Positions 8,525-16,871 of a stretch of DNA of 32,811 bases are shown one piece after another. How positions within the stretch are numbered: the first letter of the stretch is position 1; each line of letters opens with the position of its first letter. The position numbers and the translations under genes were made by a program. The DNA comes from a bacterium (lineage in GTDB: Bacteria > 4484-113): NCBI GenBank assembly GCA_021163765.1, contig JAGGTK010000001.1, positions 1 through 32,811 of the forward strand. Direction: 5' to 3'. The notes below the pieces were generated by a model that saw only the letters and a list, made by a program, of their open reading frames with translations, ran no database searches and was not told the DNA's origin.

Positions 8525-8878
8525 ATGGATAAACACGAAGAGGAATCCACCAGGAACATCGGGCTGCTGGTTGCGGGCTTCGCTCTTGGCGCGCTGGTCG
8601 GGACGGTTATGGGCCTTCTGTTTGCGCCCAAGTCCGGGCGCGAACTTCGCGAGGAAATCAAGGAAAAGAGCTCCGAGTACTACGGCGTAGCCAGGGAAAG
8701 GGGCGCTGAGTACTACGACAAGGCCAAGGAGAAGATGTCGACTGCTTACGACAGCAGCAAGGATCTCGCTGAAAAGGCCAAAGGCAAAGTCGCCGACGCC
8801 GCGTCCAAAGTGAAGAAGGCGGTTGACGCAGGCGTTGAGTCTGCCCGCAAGAAGATGGATACCGGCAAGGGCAAGTAG
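8525..8878 (+). CDS. YtxH domain-containing protein
   Basis: NIGLLVAGFALGALVGTVMGLLFAPKSGRELREEIKEKSSEYY motif. ATG at 8525 with aaaggagagg Shine-Dalgarno; the longer ORF at 8066 is spurious upstream. Confidence 0.9.
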   Translation: MDKHEEESTRNIGLLVAGFALGALVGTVMGLLFAPKSGRELREEIKEKSSEYYGVARERGAEYYDKAKEKMSTAYDSSKDLAEKAKGKVADAASKVKKAVDAGVESARKKMDTGKGK

Positions 8879-8923
8879 CCGCCGCGCCGGCCGGCTCTAA
8901 CCCAAGAATCATCGCAGCCGAAA

Positions 8924-9835
8924 GTGGCACAAAAGAAGCTGATAATCCTCTCACGGCGACCGGAGCTCCCGTCGGTAGTGCTGCTCGTTGAAGCCGCACA
9001 GCGCCTCGATGTCACGCCCGTAATTCTCAGCATCGACGAGGTGATCGTAGAGCGCGTGGCGAAAGACGTTCGGAGCGTGGAGATTCGCACCCAGGACGGG
9101 GCGCTCCTCACCCCTCCGGCGCTGGTGCTGCCGCGCATGGGCTCCATATCCGACGAGTACTCGTTGACGGTGCTCAGGGCATTCGAGGCCGCGGGATTCG
9201 CGGAAGTGAACAGCGCCGGCGCGCTGATGCACGTGCGCAACAAAGTGACAGCCCTCATAGAGCTTGCGTCCGCGGGATTCCCGGTGCTGCCCTTCGCCCT
9301 GCTGCGAACGCCCAGCGATGTCAGTGCCGCCGCGAAGAAGCTGGGCGGGTTTCCGCTAATGGTCAAGTTTATCCGGGGCGCACAGGGGCTGGGAGTTATG
9401 AAGGCAGGAGATGCTGCTACGGCTGAAGCCATCGTTGGCGCATTCAACGCGCTCGGCTTCGACGTCTACCTTGAGCGCTTCTGCCCTCCGCGCAGGAGCC
9501 GGGACGCGCGGCTGCTCGTCGTGCGCGGCAAGGTGCTCGCGGCGATGGAGCGCGTGCGGGGGCGCAACGACTACCGGTCGAACGTGCACAAGGGTGCCAG
9601 GCCAAAGAGCTGCGAGCCTACAGAAGACGAGTGCGCGGTGGCGACGCGGGTTGCGCGCCACTTCAAGCTGGGACTCTGCGCGGTTGATTTTTTGCGCACG
9701 CCCGATGGCGAGTTCATACTTGAGGTAAACGCCAGCCCCGGCTTCACCGGCATTAGCGAAGCGACGGGCAGGGATATCGCGGAAGAAACCCTAAGAAAAC
9801 TGCTCGGCCTGCGCGGAAAGGCTAAGCGCAGCTAG
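8924..9835 (+). CDS. RimK-like ATP-grasp ligase
   Basis: GTG start. NKVTALIELASAGFPVLPFAL...GGFPLMVKFIRGAQGLGVMKA...RLLVVRGKVLAAMER...NVHKGA...LCAVDFLRTPDGEFILEVNASPGFTGISEATG. Confidence 0.9.
   Translation: MAQKKLIILSRRPELPSVVLLVEAAQRLDVTPVILSIDEVIVERVAKDVRSVEIRTQDGALLTPPALVLPRMGSISDEYSLTVLRAFEAAGFAEVNSAGALMHVRNKVTALIELASAGFPVLPFALLRTPSDVSAAAKKLGGFPLMVKFIRGAQGLGVMKAGDAATAEAIVGAFNALGFDVYLERFCPPRRSRDARLLVVRGKVLAAMERVRGRNDYRSNVHKGARPKSCEPTEDECAVATRVARHFKLGLCAVDFLRTPDGEFILEVNASPGFTGISEATGRDIAEETLRKLLGLRGKAKRS
9832..9835. other. Shared CTAG: overlapping stop codons of convergent genes
   Basis: TAG 9833-9835 on + and TAG (revcomp of 9832-9834) on -. Confidence 0.95.
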
Positions 9836-10461
9836 AGCTGCCCGGTGAGATAAGGATTGCCCGCAGCTTCAGCACCCACGGTTGTGGCAGGCCCGTGCCC
9901 CGGAAAAACCACCGTCGCGGGAGGGAGAGTGAGCAGCTTGTCACGGATGGAGGACATAAGCGCCGCCTGGTCGCCGCCCGGAAAATCCCACCGACCGACG
10001 CTTCCCGCAAAAAGCACGTCGCCGGAGAAGACTCCGGCTGACGTCACGAAACCGACGTGCCCCGGCGAATGGCCGGGAAGGTGCAGCACCGAAAGCTCCT
10101 CATCGCCCAGCTTGAAAACATCGCCCTCTTCGCAGTAACGGTCGGCGTGGGGCGAAGGCTCCATGCGCGGAAATCCCCACTCGTTCGCCGCCTTCGGCGA
10201 ACGGTCGAGTACCGGCTCGTCCAGCCGGTGGTATATGAGAGGCACGTCCCACAGCCGGCGAAAGAGCGCGTTGAGCCACGAATGGTCGAAGTGGCAGTGG
10301 GTGTTGAAGATGTACTTCGGTATTAGCTCCGAAGCTTCGTCGGCCACGCTTTCCGCGTCCATTCCCGGGTCGATGAGCGCGGCTTCGCGCGTCTCGCCGT
10401 CCCAGATGAGGTAGACGTTTGTCGCCAGCGGCCCCGTCACGAAGGTTTTAACTTCCAGCAC
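9832..10461 (-). CDS. MBL-fold metallo-hydrolase (glyoxalase II-like)
   Basis: THCHFDHSWLN, LHLPGHSPGHVGF, FSGDVLF, VFPGHGPATTVG. GTG at 10461 (MLEVKTFVTGPLATNVYL) is proposed from -10 geometry; the ORF track start is 10494. Confidence 0.88.
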   Translation of the reverse strand: MLEVKTFVTGPLATNVYLIWDGETREAALIDPGMDAESVADEASELIPKYIFNTHCHFDHSWLNALFRRLWDVPLIYHRLDEPVLDRSPKAANEWGFPRMEPSPHADRYCEEGDVFKLGDEELSVLHLPGHSPGHVGFVTSAGVFSGDVLFAGSVGRWDFPGGDQAALMSSIRDKLLTLPPATVVFPGHGPATTVGAEAAGNPYLTGQL

Positions 10462-10487
10462 GGCGCAGTATTCTAGCGCATCGGCGG
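10459..10487 (-). repeat. Right copy of exact 29-bp inverted repeat; contains TAGAAT-N8-GTG of the MBL gene
   Basis: Exact reverse complement of 5976-6004. Confidence 0.95.
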
Positions 10488-10541
10488 ACACCACAGGGAG
10501 CCTTGTCCCTGCAGCCTATGCCCGGCGCGCCGCCAGTTCAG

Positions 10542-13500
10542 CTACGATGCGGTAGCAGCTTCCTTCACCTTGACGGCGAAGTCGGAGTAGTCCATTTCGG
10601 AAAGAGCCTTGTAGAACAGCCAGCGGCGGTGAACCGAAAGCTCCGCCTGGGCAAGCAGTATCTCCCCCTCTTCGGGGAACTCGCGCAGGAGCCGGCGAAA
10701 GCGGTTTTCCTTCATAGCGTAATCACGGAAGGTGTACTTGGGCTCCTTCATATCAAGCTGGAGCGGGTTCTTGCCCTCCTCGATCAGCCGGGGATCGTAG
10801 CGGTAAAGCGGCCAGTAGCCGGACTCGACTGCGAGCTTGCCCTGCTCGCCCACGGTCTGCAGCGGGAAGCCGTGCTCGATGCAGTGGCTGTAGCAAACGA
10901 CGAGCGAAGTCCCGGGGAAGGATTCGGCTTCCAGCAGCGCCTTCACGAGCTGGCCGGGCTTGGCGCTGTAGCAGACGCTTGCAACGTAGGCCGAGCGGTA
11001 TGCCATACCCATCAGCCCCAGGTCTTTCTTGGCGGTCTGCTTGCCCGCGCTGGCGAACTTCGCCACGGCGGACATCGGCGTGGCCTTGGAGCGCTGCCCG
11101 CCGGTGTTGGAGTAGACCTCGGTGTCCAGCACCAGCAGGTTGACGTCGTCGCCGGACGCCAGCACGTGGTCCAGGCCGCCGTAGCCGATGTCGTAAGCCC
11201 AGCCGTCTCCGCCGACAGACCACACAGATTTCTTGACGAAGTACGGCAGCATCTCCTTTAGGTAAGCCAGCTTCGGCGAGTGCTTGCCGTTGGAGCGTCC
11301 AATGATGGCATCAAGCTCGGCCACGAGTTCCTGGTTTGTTTTGATGGCAGCGGGGTCAGCATACTGCTCTTCCAGGGTGTGCAGCTTCGCCAGGCGGTCC
11401 TTGACCTCGCCCGGCAAATCGCTGTCCGCGAGATGCTGCTCGCGCATAGCGTAGGCTTTCGTGTGCAGCGCGTTCACCGCCAGGCGCATCCCGTAGCCGA
11501 ACTCGGCAGCGTCCTCAAACAGCGAGCTCGACCAGGCGGGGCCGTGCCCCTTCTCGTTTACGCAGAACGGCGAGACCGGCGCGGTGCCTCCCCAGATGGA
11601 GGAGCAGCCGGTGGCGTTTGCCTGCATCATCCGGTCGCCGAAGAGCTGGGATAAAAGCTTGATGTAAGGTGTTTCGCCGCAGCCGCCGCACGCGCCGCTG
11701 AACTCCAGCAGCGGGCGCCTGAACTGGCTGCCCTTGGCGGTATTTATCCTGATGAACTTCTCGTCCGTCTCCGGAAGCCGCAGGAACTCTTTCACCGTCG
11801 TCTGGTCGCCTTCGAGCACCTCGCTCTTCAGCACCATTTCGAGAGCCTTGCGCCCGGCCTCCTTTTTGTCCACCTTCTCCTTGCCGGGGCAGTATTCCAC
11901 GCAGGCCTCGCAGCCGGTGCAGTCGTCGGGAAACACCTGCACGCGGTAAACGTCGTTTTCCGTGGCCTGCTTGTCCTTGTAGGGAATGGTGACGTAAAGC
12001 TCGTCGGAAAGCTGGATTTTGGATTTGGGGTGAACCTTCACCCTTATCGCTGCGTGCGGGCATACAAACGAGCAATAGCCGCACTGGATGCAGAACTCGG
12101 GATTCCACTTTGGCAGGTGAGTCGCAATGGAGCGCTTTTCGTACTGTGAGGTTGCGGTGGGGAAAGCGCCGTCCACTGGCATCCGGGACACGGGAACGAC
12201 GTTGCCTTCCTGCTTGATTACGGGATCGATGACTTCGTCGTAGAACTCGTGGATTACCGGATCTTCGATTTCAATAGGTTCCAGGTCCGCGCCGGAAACC
12301 GTGATTTTATCAGGCACCGGAACTTCGACCACCATCTCCATGCCCTTGCGGAATGCGGCGATGTTCATATCCACGACTTCCTGCCCCTTGGTGGCGTACG
12401 ACTTACTGATTGCGCTCTCAATGGCCCTGGTGTAGACCTCTTCGGGCATAACGCCGGATACCTTGAAGAACGCTGCCTGCATCGTCGTGTTAATCCTGCC
12501 GGGGATGCCGAGTTCCTTGGCAATCTCGTAGGCGTTGATGCAATAGAGCTTTAGCTTCTTATTGATGATGGTTTCCTGCTCGCGCCGGGGCAGGCTGTCA
12601 AAGAGCTTCTCCGGCGGTACGTAGGTGTTTATCAGAACCGAGCCGCCTTCCTTAATTCCCGCCAGAACGTCGATCCGCCCGAGGAAGCTCTCCGCGTGAA
12701 CGGCCACGAAGTCCGGCTTCGCGATGAGGTAAGTGCTTTTAATCAGCTCGTCGGAGAACCGCAGGTGCGAACAGGTCACGCCGCCGGCTTTCTTGGAGTC
12801 GTAGACAAAGAATCCCTGCACGTACTTGTCGGTGTTCTCACCGAACACCTTGATGGTGTTTTTGCTGGCGCCGACGGTGCCGTCCGCGCCCAGCCCGTAG
12901 AACTTGGCGCGGTAGGTGGACGGATGTTCGGAGTCGATTTCCTCAGAAAAGTCCAGCGAGCGGTGCGTCACGTCGTCGTGAATGCCAACGGTAAATCCCG
13001 TGAACGGGTCTTTACTCCAGGCGTGCTTGAACGCCGCCTTGACCATTGCCGGAGTGAACTCCTTGGAGCTGAGGCCGTAGCGCCCGCCGATGACCAAGGG
13101 CATCGTCTCAAATTTGCCCTGGCGCGTGCCTTCGACGCACGTGTTATTTATGTCAAGATACAGCGGCTCGCCGTCGCTGCCCGGCTCCTTGGTGCGGTCC
13201 ATCGCCACCACGACCTTCACGGTGCCTGGCAGGGCTTCCAGCAGGTGCCTGGACGAGAACGGGCGGTAAAGGCGCACTTTGATTAGTCCGCACTTCTTGC
13301 CTTCCGTCCGGTGCATATAGTTGACCGTTTCCTCGGCGGTGTCTGCACCGCTGCCCATAATGGCCATCACGACTTCAGCATCCGGCGCGCCGTAGTAATC
13401 AAACAGCTTGTACTGGCGCCCGGTGAGGCCGGCGAACTTGTCGTAAGCCGCCTGGACGATATCGGGGCATTTGTCGTAATACGGATTTACCGACTCGCGC

Positions 13501-14183
13501 CCCTGGAAGTAGAGGTCGGGATTCTGGGCGGTGCCGCGCATCGTCGGGGTCTCGGGCTTTAGCGCGCGACGGCGGATGGCGACGATGTCTTCTTCGTCAA
13601 TCATCTCCCGCATTATGTCGTACGGGATTTCCTCAATCTTCTGGATTTCGTGCGATGTGCGGAAGCCGTCGAAAGCCTGCAAGAAGGGTATGCGGCTCTT
13701 CAGCGACGCCCGCTGCGCCACCAGCGCGTTATCCGTGACCTCCTGCGGGTTGCCGGACAGGATGATGCCGAAACCGGCGGAGCGTGTGCACATAATGTCC
13801 GAGTGGTCTCCGAAGATGGACAGTGCCTGGCAAGAGATAGAGCGTGCCGAAATATGGAACACAGTGGGCGCCAGCTCGCCCGATATCTTGAACATATTGG
13901 GGAGCATCAGCAGCAGTCCCTGCGAAGCGGTAAACGTCGTCGCCAGCGCGCCTCCGGTCAGTGCACCGTGAATAGCGCCCGACGCCCCGCCCTCAGACTG
14001 CAATTCCACAACGGTCGGGATCTCACCCCAGATGTTCGTCCGGCCGTGCGCGGAGTAATCGTCCGCCAGTTCGCCCATAACAGACGAGGGTGTGATGGGA
14101 TAAATGGCCACAACTTCGTTTGTGGCGTGAGCAGTATAGGCTGCCGCCGTATTTCCATCGATAGTTACGTGCTTTCCAGCCAT
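10542..14183 (-). CDS. nifJ: Pyruvate:ferredoxin (flavodoxin) oxidoreductase
   Basis: MAGKHVTIDGNTAAAYTAHATNEVVAIYPITPSSVMGE; ferredoxin motifs CIQCGYCSFVCP and CTGCEACVEYCPGK; TPP part GACGGCGETPYIKLLSQLFGDRMMQANATGCSSIWGG. Confidence 0.97.
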   Translation of the reverse strand: MAGKHVTIDGNTAAAYTAHATNEVVAIYPITPSSVMGELADDYSAHGRTNIWGEIPTVVELQSEGGASGAIHGALTGGALATTFTASQGLLLMLPNMFKISGELAPTVFHISARSISCQALSIFGDHSDIMCTRSAGFGIILSGNPQEVTDNALVAQRASLKSRIPFLQAFDGFRTSHEIQKIEEIPYDIMREMIDEEDIVAIRRRALKPETPTMRGTAQNPDLYFQGRESVNPYYDKCPDIVQAAYDKFAGLTGRQYKLFDYYGAPDAEVVMAIMGSGADTAEETVNYMHRTEGKKCGLIKVRLYRPFSSRHLLEALPGTVKVVVAMDRTKEPGSDGEPLYLDINNTCVEGTRQGKFETMPLVIGGRYGLSSKEFTPAMVKAAFKHAWSKDPFTGFTVGIHDDVTHRSLDFSEEIDSEHPSTYRAKFYGLGADGTVGASKNTIKVFGENTDKYVQGFFVYDSKKAGGVTCSHLRFSDELIKSTYLIAKPDFVAVHAESFLGRIDVLAGIKEGGSVLINTYVPPEKLFDSLPRREQETIINKKLKLYCINAYEIAKELGIPGRINTTMQAAFFKVSGVMPEEVYTRAIESAISKSYATKGQEVVDMNIAAFRKGMEMVVEVPVPDKITVSGADLEPIEIEDPVIHEFYDEVIDPVIKQEGNVVPVSRMPVDGAFPTATSQYEKRSIATHLPKWNPEFCIQCGYCSFVCPHAAIRVKVHPKSKIQLSDELYVTIPYKDKQATENDVYRVQVFPDDCTGCEACVEYCPGKEKVDKKEAGRKALEMVLKSEVLEGDQTTVKEFLRLPETDEKFIRINTAKGSQFRRPLLEFSGACGGCGETPYIKLLSQLFGDRMMQANATGCSSIWGGTAPVSPFCVNEKGHGPAWSSSLFEDAAEFGYGMRLAVNALHTKAYAMREQHLADSDLPGEVKDRLAKLHTLEEQYADPAAIKTNQELVAELDAIIGRSNGKHSPKLAYLKEMLPYFVKKSVWSVGGDGWAYDIGYGGLDHVLASGDDVNLLVLDTEVYSNTGGQRSKATPMSAVAKFASAGKQTAKKDLGLMGMAYRSAYVASVCYSAKPGQLVKALLEAESFPGTSLVVCYSHCIEHGFPLQTVGEQGKLAVESGYWPLYRYDPRLIEEGKNPLQLDMKEPKYTFRDYAMKENRFRRLLREFPEEGEILLAQAELSVHRRWLFYKALSEMDYSDFAVKVKEAATAS

Positions 14184-14318
14184 CTCTTCCTCCCGGGTCG
14201 CCAAAGCGACGCAAAGTTAGGTATTGTAGCTTACGCCTGGTGTGGTGAAGCTCATCTAGCGCTGAACCGGGCTTTGCGGAAACGCAGCTAAAGCGCTCCA
14301 CCCGCAGCCGCCACCCGT

Positions 14319-14336
14319 TAGTGACATATATCACTA
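14319..14336. promoter_or_regulatory. Crp/Fnr-family-like operator TAGTGA-CATATA-TCACTA
   Basis: Perfect 6-bp arms separated by 6 nt, same geometry as TGTGA-N6-TCACA sites, in the 354-bp divergent region between nifJ and the DivIVA gene. Confidence 0.5.
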
Positions 14337-14537
14337 GCAGCCGGGCTACAGGTTTGCAGCCCTGACATTCAGCCCGATAATAATAGCACAACGAGCCTGC
14401 TGATGCCACGACCCCAGAGCTTCCGTCCAGAGGCCGCGCGGGTATGCCGGCGGTTGTGAAATGCCACACAAGCAGCGTCAAACCCCGGCCCTTTGGAACA
14501 TCAGGTATAATCTGAACCGGTCATTCAGGAGCGGCTT

Positions 14538-15074
14538 ATGCTTACTATAAACGATGTCGAGAAGTACAAGTTCGGATCGGCGATGTTTGGCTACAGCCGC
14601 GCGGACGTTGATAAATTCGCGTCCCTGGTTGTGGAATCCATGCAGCATTACGTTGACGAAATTGAGGCGCTGAAGAAGCGCATAGCCGGTGCCGAGGCTG
14701 AAATCGAGCGTTACCGTGCCAGCGAAGCAACACTGCGCGACAGCATCGTCCTCGCCCAGAAAAGCCACGATGAGATAATCGGCAATGCGCAGAAGGAAGC
14801 GGAGAACATCCTTGCGGCGGCGCGGGTGAAGACGGTGGAGCTGGCCGCCAAACACGCCGAAGTAACCGCCGCCCGCGAGCGCTTCGAGTACGAATTCTAC
14901 GGGCTACTGAAAGGCTTTATCCAGACTCTGGAGGCGAACAGCCCGAAGCTCGCCCAGGGCGCTTCTCCCAAATCGCCGCCCCCCGATACCGAAGGCTATG
15001 CCGGGGAATCGAAGGACGGGGCCGACGAGCCTTCATCCGGCGGGCTTGTATTCCCGGAGGAGAATCCTCGCTAG
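14538..15074 (+). CDS. DivIVA domain-containing protein
   Basis: MLTINDVEKYKFGSAMFGYSRADVDKFASLVVESMQHYVDEIEALKKRIAGAEAEIERYR: typical DivIVA N-terminus and coiled coil. TATAAT and aggagcgg upstream. Confidence 0.85.
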   Translation: MLTINDVEKYKFGSAMFGYSRADVDKFASLVVESMQHYVDEIEALKKRIAGAEAEIERYRASEATLRDSIVLAQKSHDEIIGNAQKEAENILAAARVKTVELAAKHAEVTAARERFEYEFYGLLKGFIQTLEANSPKLAQGASPKSPPPDTEGYAGESKDGADEPSSGGLVFPEENPR

Positions 15075-15129
15075 AGCCGGTAGACCAGAATCGTGTCCCA
15101 GCCGGTATCCATCATTGGAGTCTTGCGAA

Positions 15130-15831
15130 ATGCCATCAATAAACAGAGCTGAACCAGAGGCACAATCGGCAGCGAGCCTTTATAAAAAACTTTACGGGGA
15201 GCCGGAAGTGCATGAGTACATCCGGCTGTCGGACGAGGCAATGGCGGCCATCGGCTACACCGAGCACGGCCTGCGCCACGTTACTCAGGTCGCGACGAGC
15301 GCCGCAAAGGTTCTCACAGAGCTGGGGCATCCTGAGGAAGAAGTTGAACTCGCCAGGGCCGCCGGCCTGCTGCACGATATAGGCAACCTGATTGCGCGGG
15401 AAGACCACGAGCAGAGCGGCGCGCTGCTTGCCTATCCCATTTTGATGCGGCTGGGATATACGCCGCGCCAGGCAGGAACCGTGATGGGCGCAATCGGGAA
15501 CCACGAGCAACTGGGTTTCCCGCCTGTGAGCGCGGTCAGCGCCGCCGTTACCATCGGGGACAAGGCTGACGTGCACCGCTCAAGGGTGCGTGATTACCAC
15601 GAGGAACTTGAGGACATACACGACGACGTCAATTATGCGTGCGTTGAGTCGGCGCTCACCGTGAACGGCGAGCTGTCGGTCATCACGCTTGAACTCAAGA
15701 TTGACACCAAGATCGCCACTGTGATGGAGTACTTCCAGATTTTCACCGAGCGAATGATGATGTCCAACGAAGCTGCCAATTACCTGGGCTGCGAGTTCCA
15801 CCTTATTATAAACGGCACGAAGCTCTCGTAA
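15130..15831 (+). CDS. HD-domain phosphohydrolase
   Basis: GLRHVTQV...RAAGLLHDIGNLIAREDHEQSGALLAYPIL...VMGAIGNHEQ...IGDKADVHRSRVRD. Confidence 0.88.
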   Translation: MPSINRAEPEAQSAASLYKKLYGEPEVHEYIRLSDEAMAAIGYTEHGLRHVTQVATSAAKVLTELGHPEEEVELARAAGLLHDIGNLIAREDHEQSGALLAYPILMRLGYTPRQAGTVMGAIGNHEQLGFPPVSAVSAAVTIGDKADVHRSRVRDYHEELEDIHDDVNYACVESALTVNGELSVITLELKIDTKIATVMEYFQIFTERMMMSNEAANYLGCEFHLIINGTKLS

Positions 15832-15833
15832 GC

Positions 15834-16871
15834 CTATTTCTTCCGGGCGCGCTTGAGCTTTGTCATCTCAGCTTCCAGGGCCTTTATCTTTTCCGTAAGT
15901 TCCGGCAGTTTGTGCGTCAGCGCCAGCACGCGCATAGCCTGCTGGTGCGGTCTCGCCGGATAGCCGGAAACGCTGCTGCGCGGCGGGAGCGAGCTGAAAA
16001 CTCCGCTCTGGCCACCGACTTTGCTGCCTTCGCCGACCTCAATGCCCCCGACAAATCCGGCCTGTCCACCCAGGTAGCACCGGGGGCCTATCTTCGTTCC
16101 GCCGGAAATGCCGACCTGGGCGGCAATGAGCGTGTATTCGCCAATCTGGACGTTGTGCGCCACCTGCACCAGGTTGTCGAGCTTGCAGCCCCGCCCGATG
16201 CGGGTCTCGTCCAGCGCTGCGCGGTCGATGGTGCAGTTTGCGCCAATTTCCACGTCGTCTTCGATTACAACTCGACCGACCTGAGGGAACTTACGGTGGC
16301 CCTGCTCGGTGCTGACGTAGCCGAATCCCTGCGAGCCTATCACCGTGCCCGAGTTGATGATGCACCGGGCGCCGATCTCGCAGTCCTCCAGAACCGTGAC
16401 GTTCGGGTAGAGCAGCGTGTGTTCGCCAACAACCGCGCACTCTCCGACATAGCAGCCGGAGCCGACAACCACGCCTGCTCCAAGCCGCGCTCCTTTCTCG
16501 ACAACAGCGTAAGCGCCGACGCTCACTCCTTTTCCAAGCCGGGCTTTCTCGTGGACAAACGCGAGCCTGCTTACAGACTTGCGGTGCGGCTTCTTCTTGT
16601 GCCCCAGGAAATGCTCCATCACCATCACGAATGCCAGCCGGGGGTTGCCCACGGTTATGGCGTTGGTGAAGTAGCGGGCGAGGCGAGGCGTTGTGATGAC
16701 CGCGCCGGGCTGGCTCTCCTTGAGCAGCCTTCGGTCTCCACTGTGCTCGATGAAGCCGATGTGATCGGGCTGCGCCCGTTCAGGCGAGCAGAAGCCCTTG
16801 ATGACCAGAGAGCCGTCGCCTTTGACCTTGCCGCCGACAAACTTCGCCAGTTGTTCCAGCGTCGCTTTCAT
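15834..16871 (-). CDS. lpxD: UDP-3-O-acylglucosamine N-acyltransferase
   Basis: Left-handed beta-helix hexapeptide repeats; VIGSQGFGYV, IGANCTIDRAALDETRIGRGCKLDNLVQVAHNVQIGEYTLIAAQVGISGGTKIG. Confidence 0.95.
   Translation of the reverse strand: MKATLEQLAKFVGGKVKGDGSLVIKGFCSPERAQPDHIGFIEHSGDRRLLKESQPGAVITTPRLARYFTNAITVGNPRLAFVMVMEHFLGHKKKPHRKSVSRLAFVHEKARLGKGVSVGAYAVVEKGARLGAGVVVGSGCYVGECAVVGEHTLLYPNVTVLEDCEIGARCIINSGTVIGSQGFGYVSTEQGHRKFPQVGRVVIEDDVEIGANCTIDRAALDETRIGRGCKLDNLVQVAHNVQIGEYTLIAAQVGISGGTKIGPRCYLGGQAGFVGGIEVGEGSKVGGQSGVFSSLPPRSSVSGYPARPHQQAMRVLALTHKLPELTEKIKALEAEMTKLKRARKK

Noticed and set aside
14343-14362. Hairpin gggct-N10-agccc upstream of nifJ
   Set aside because: Short stem, long loop and no T-tract; not convincing as terminator or riboswitch.
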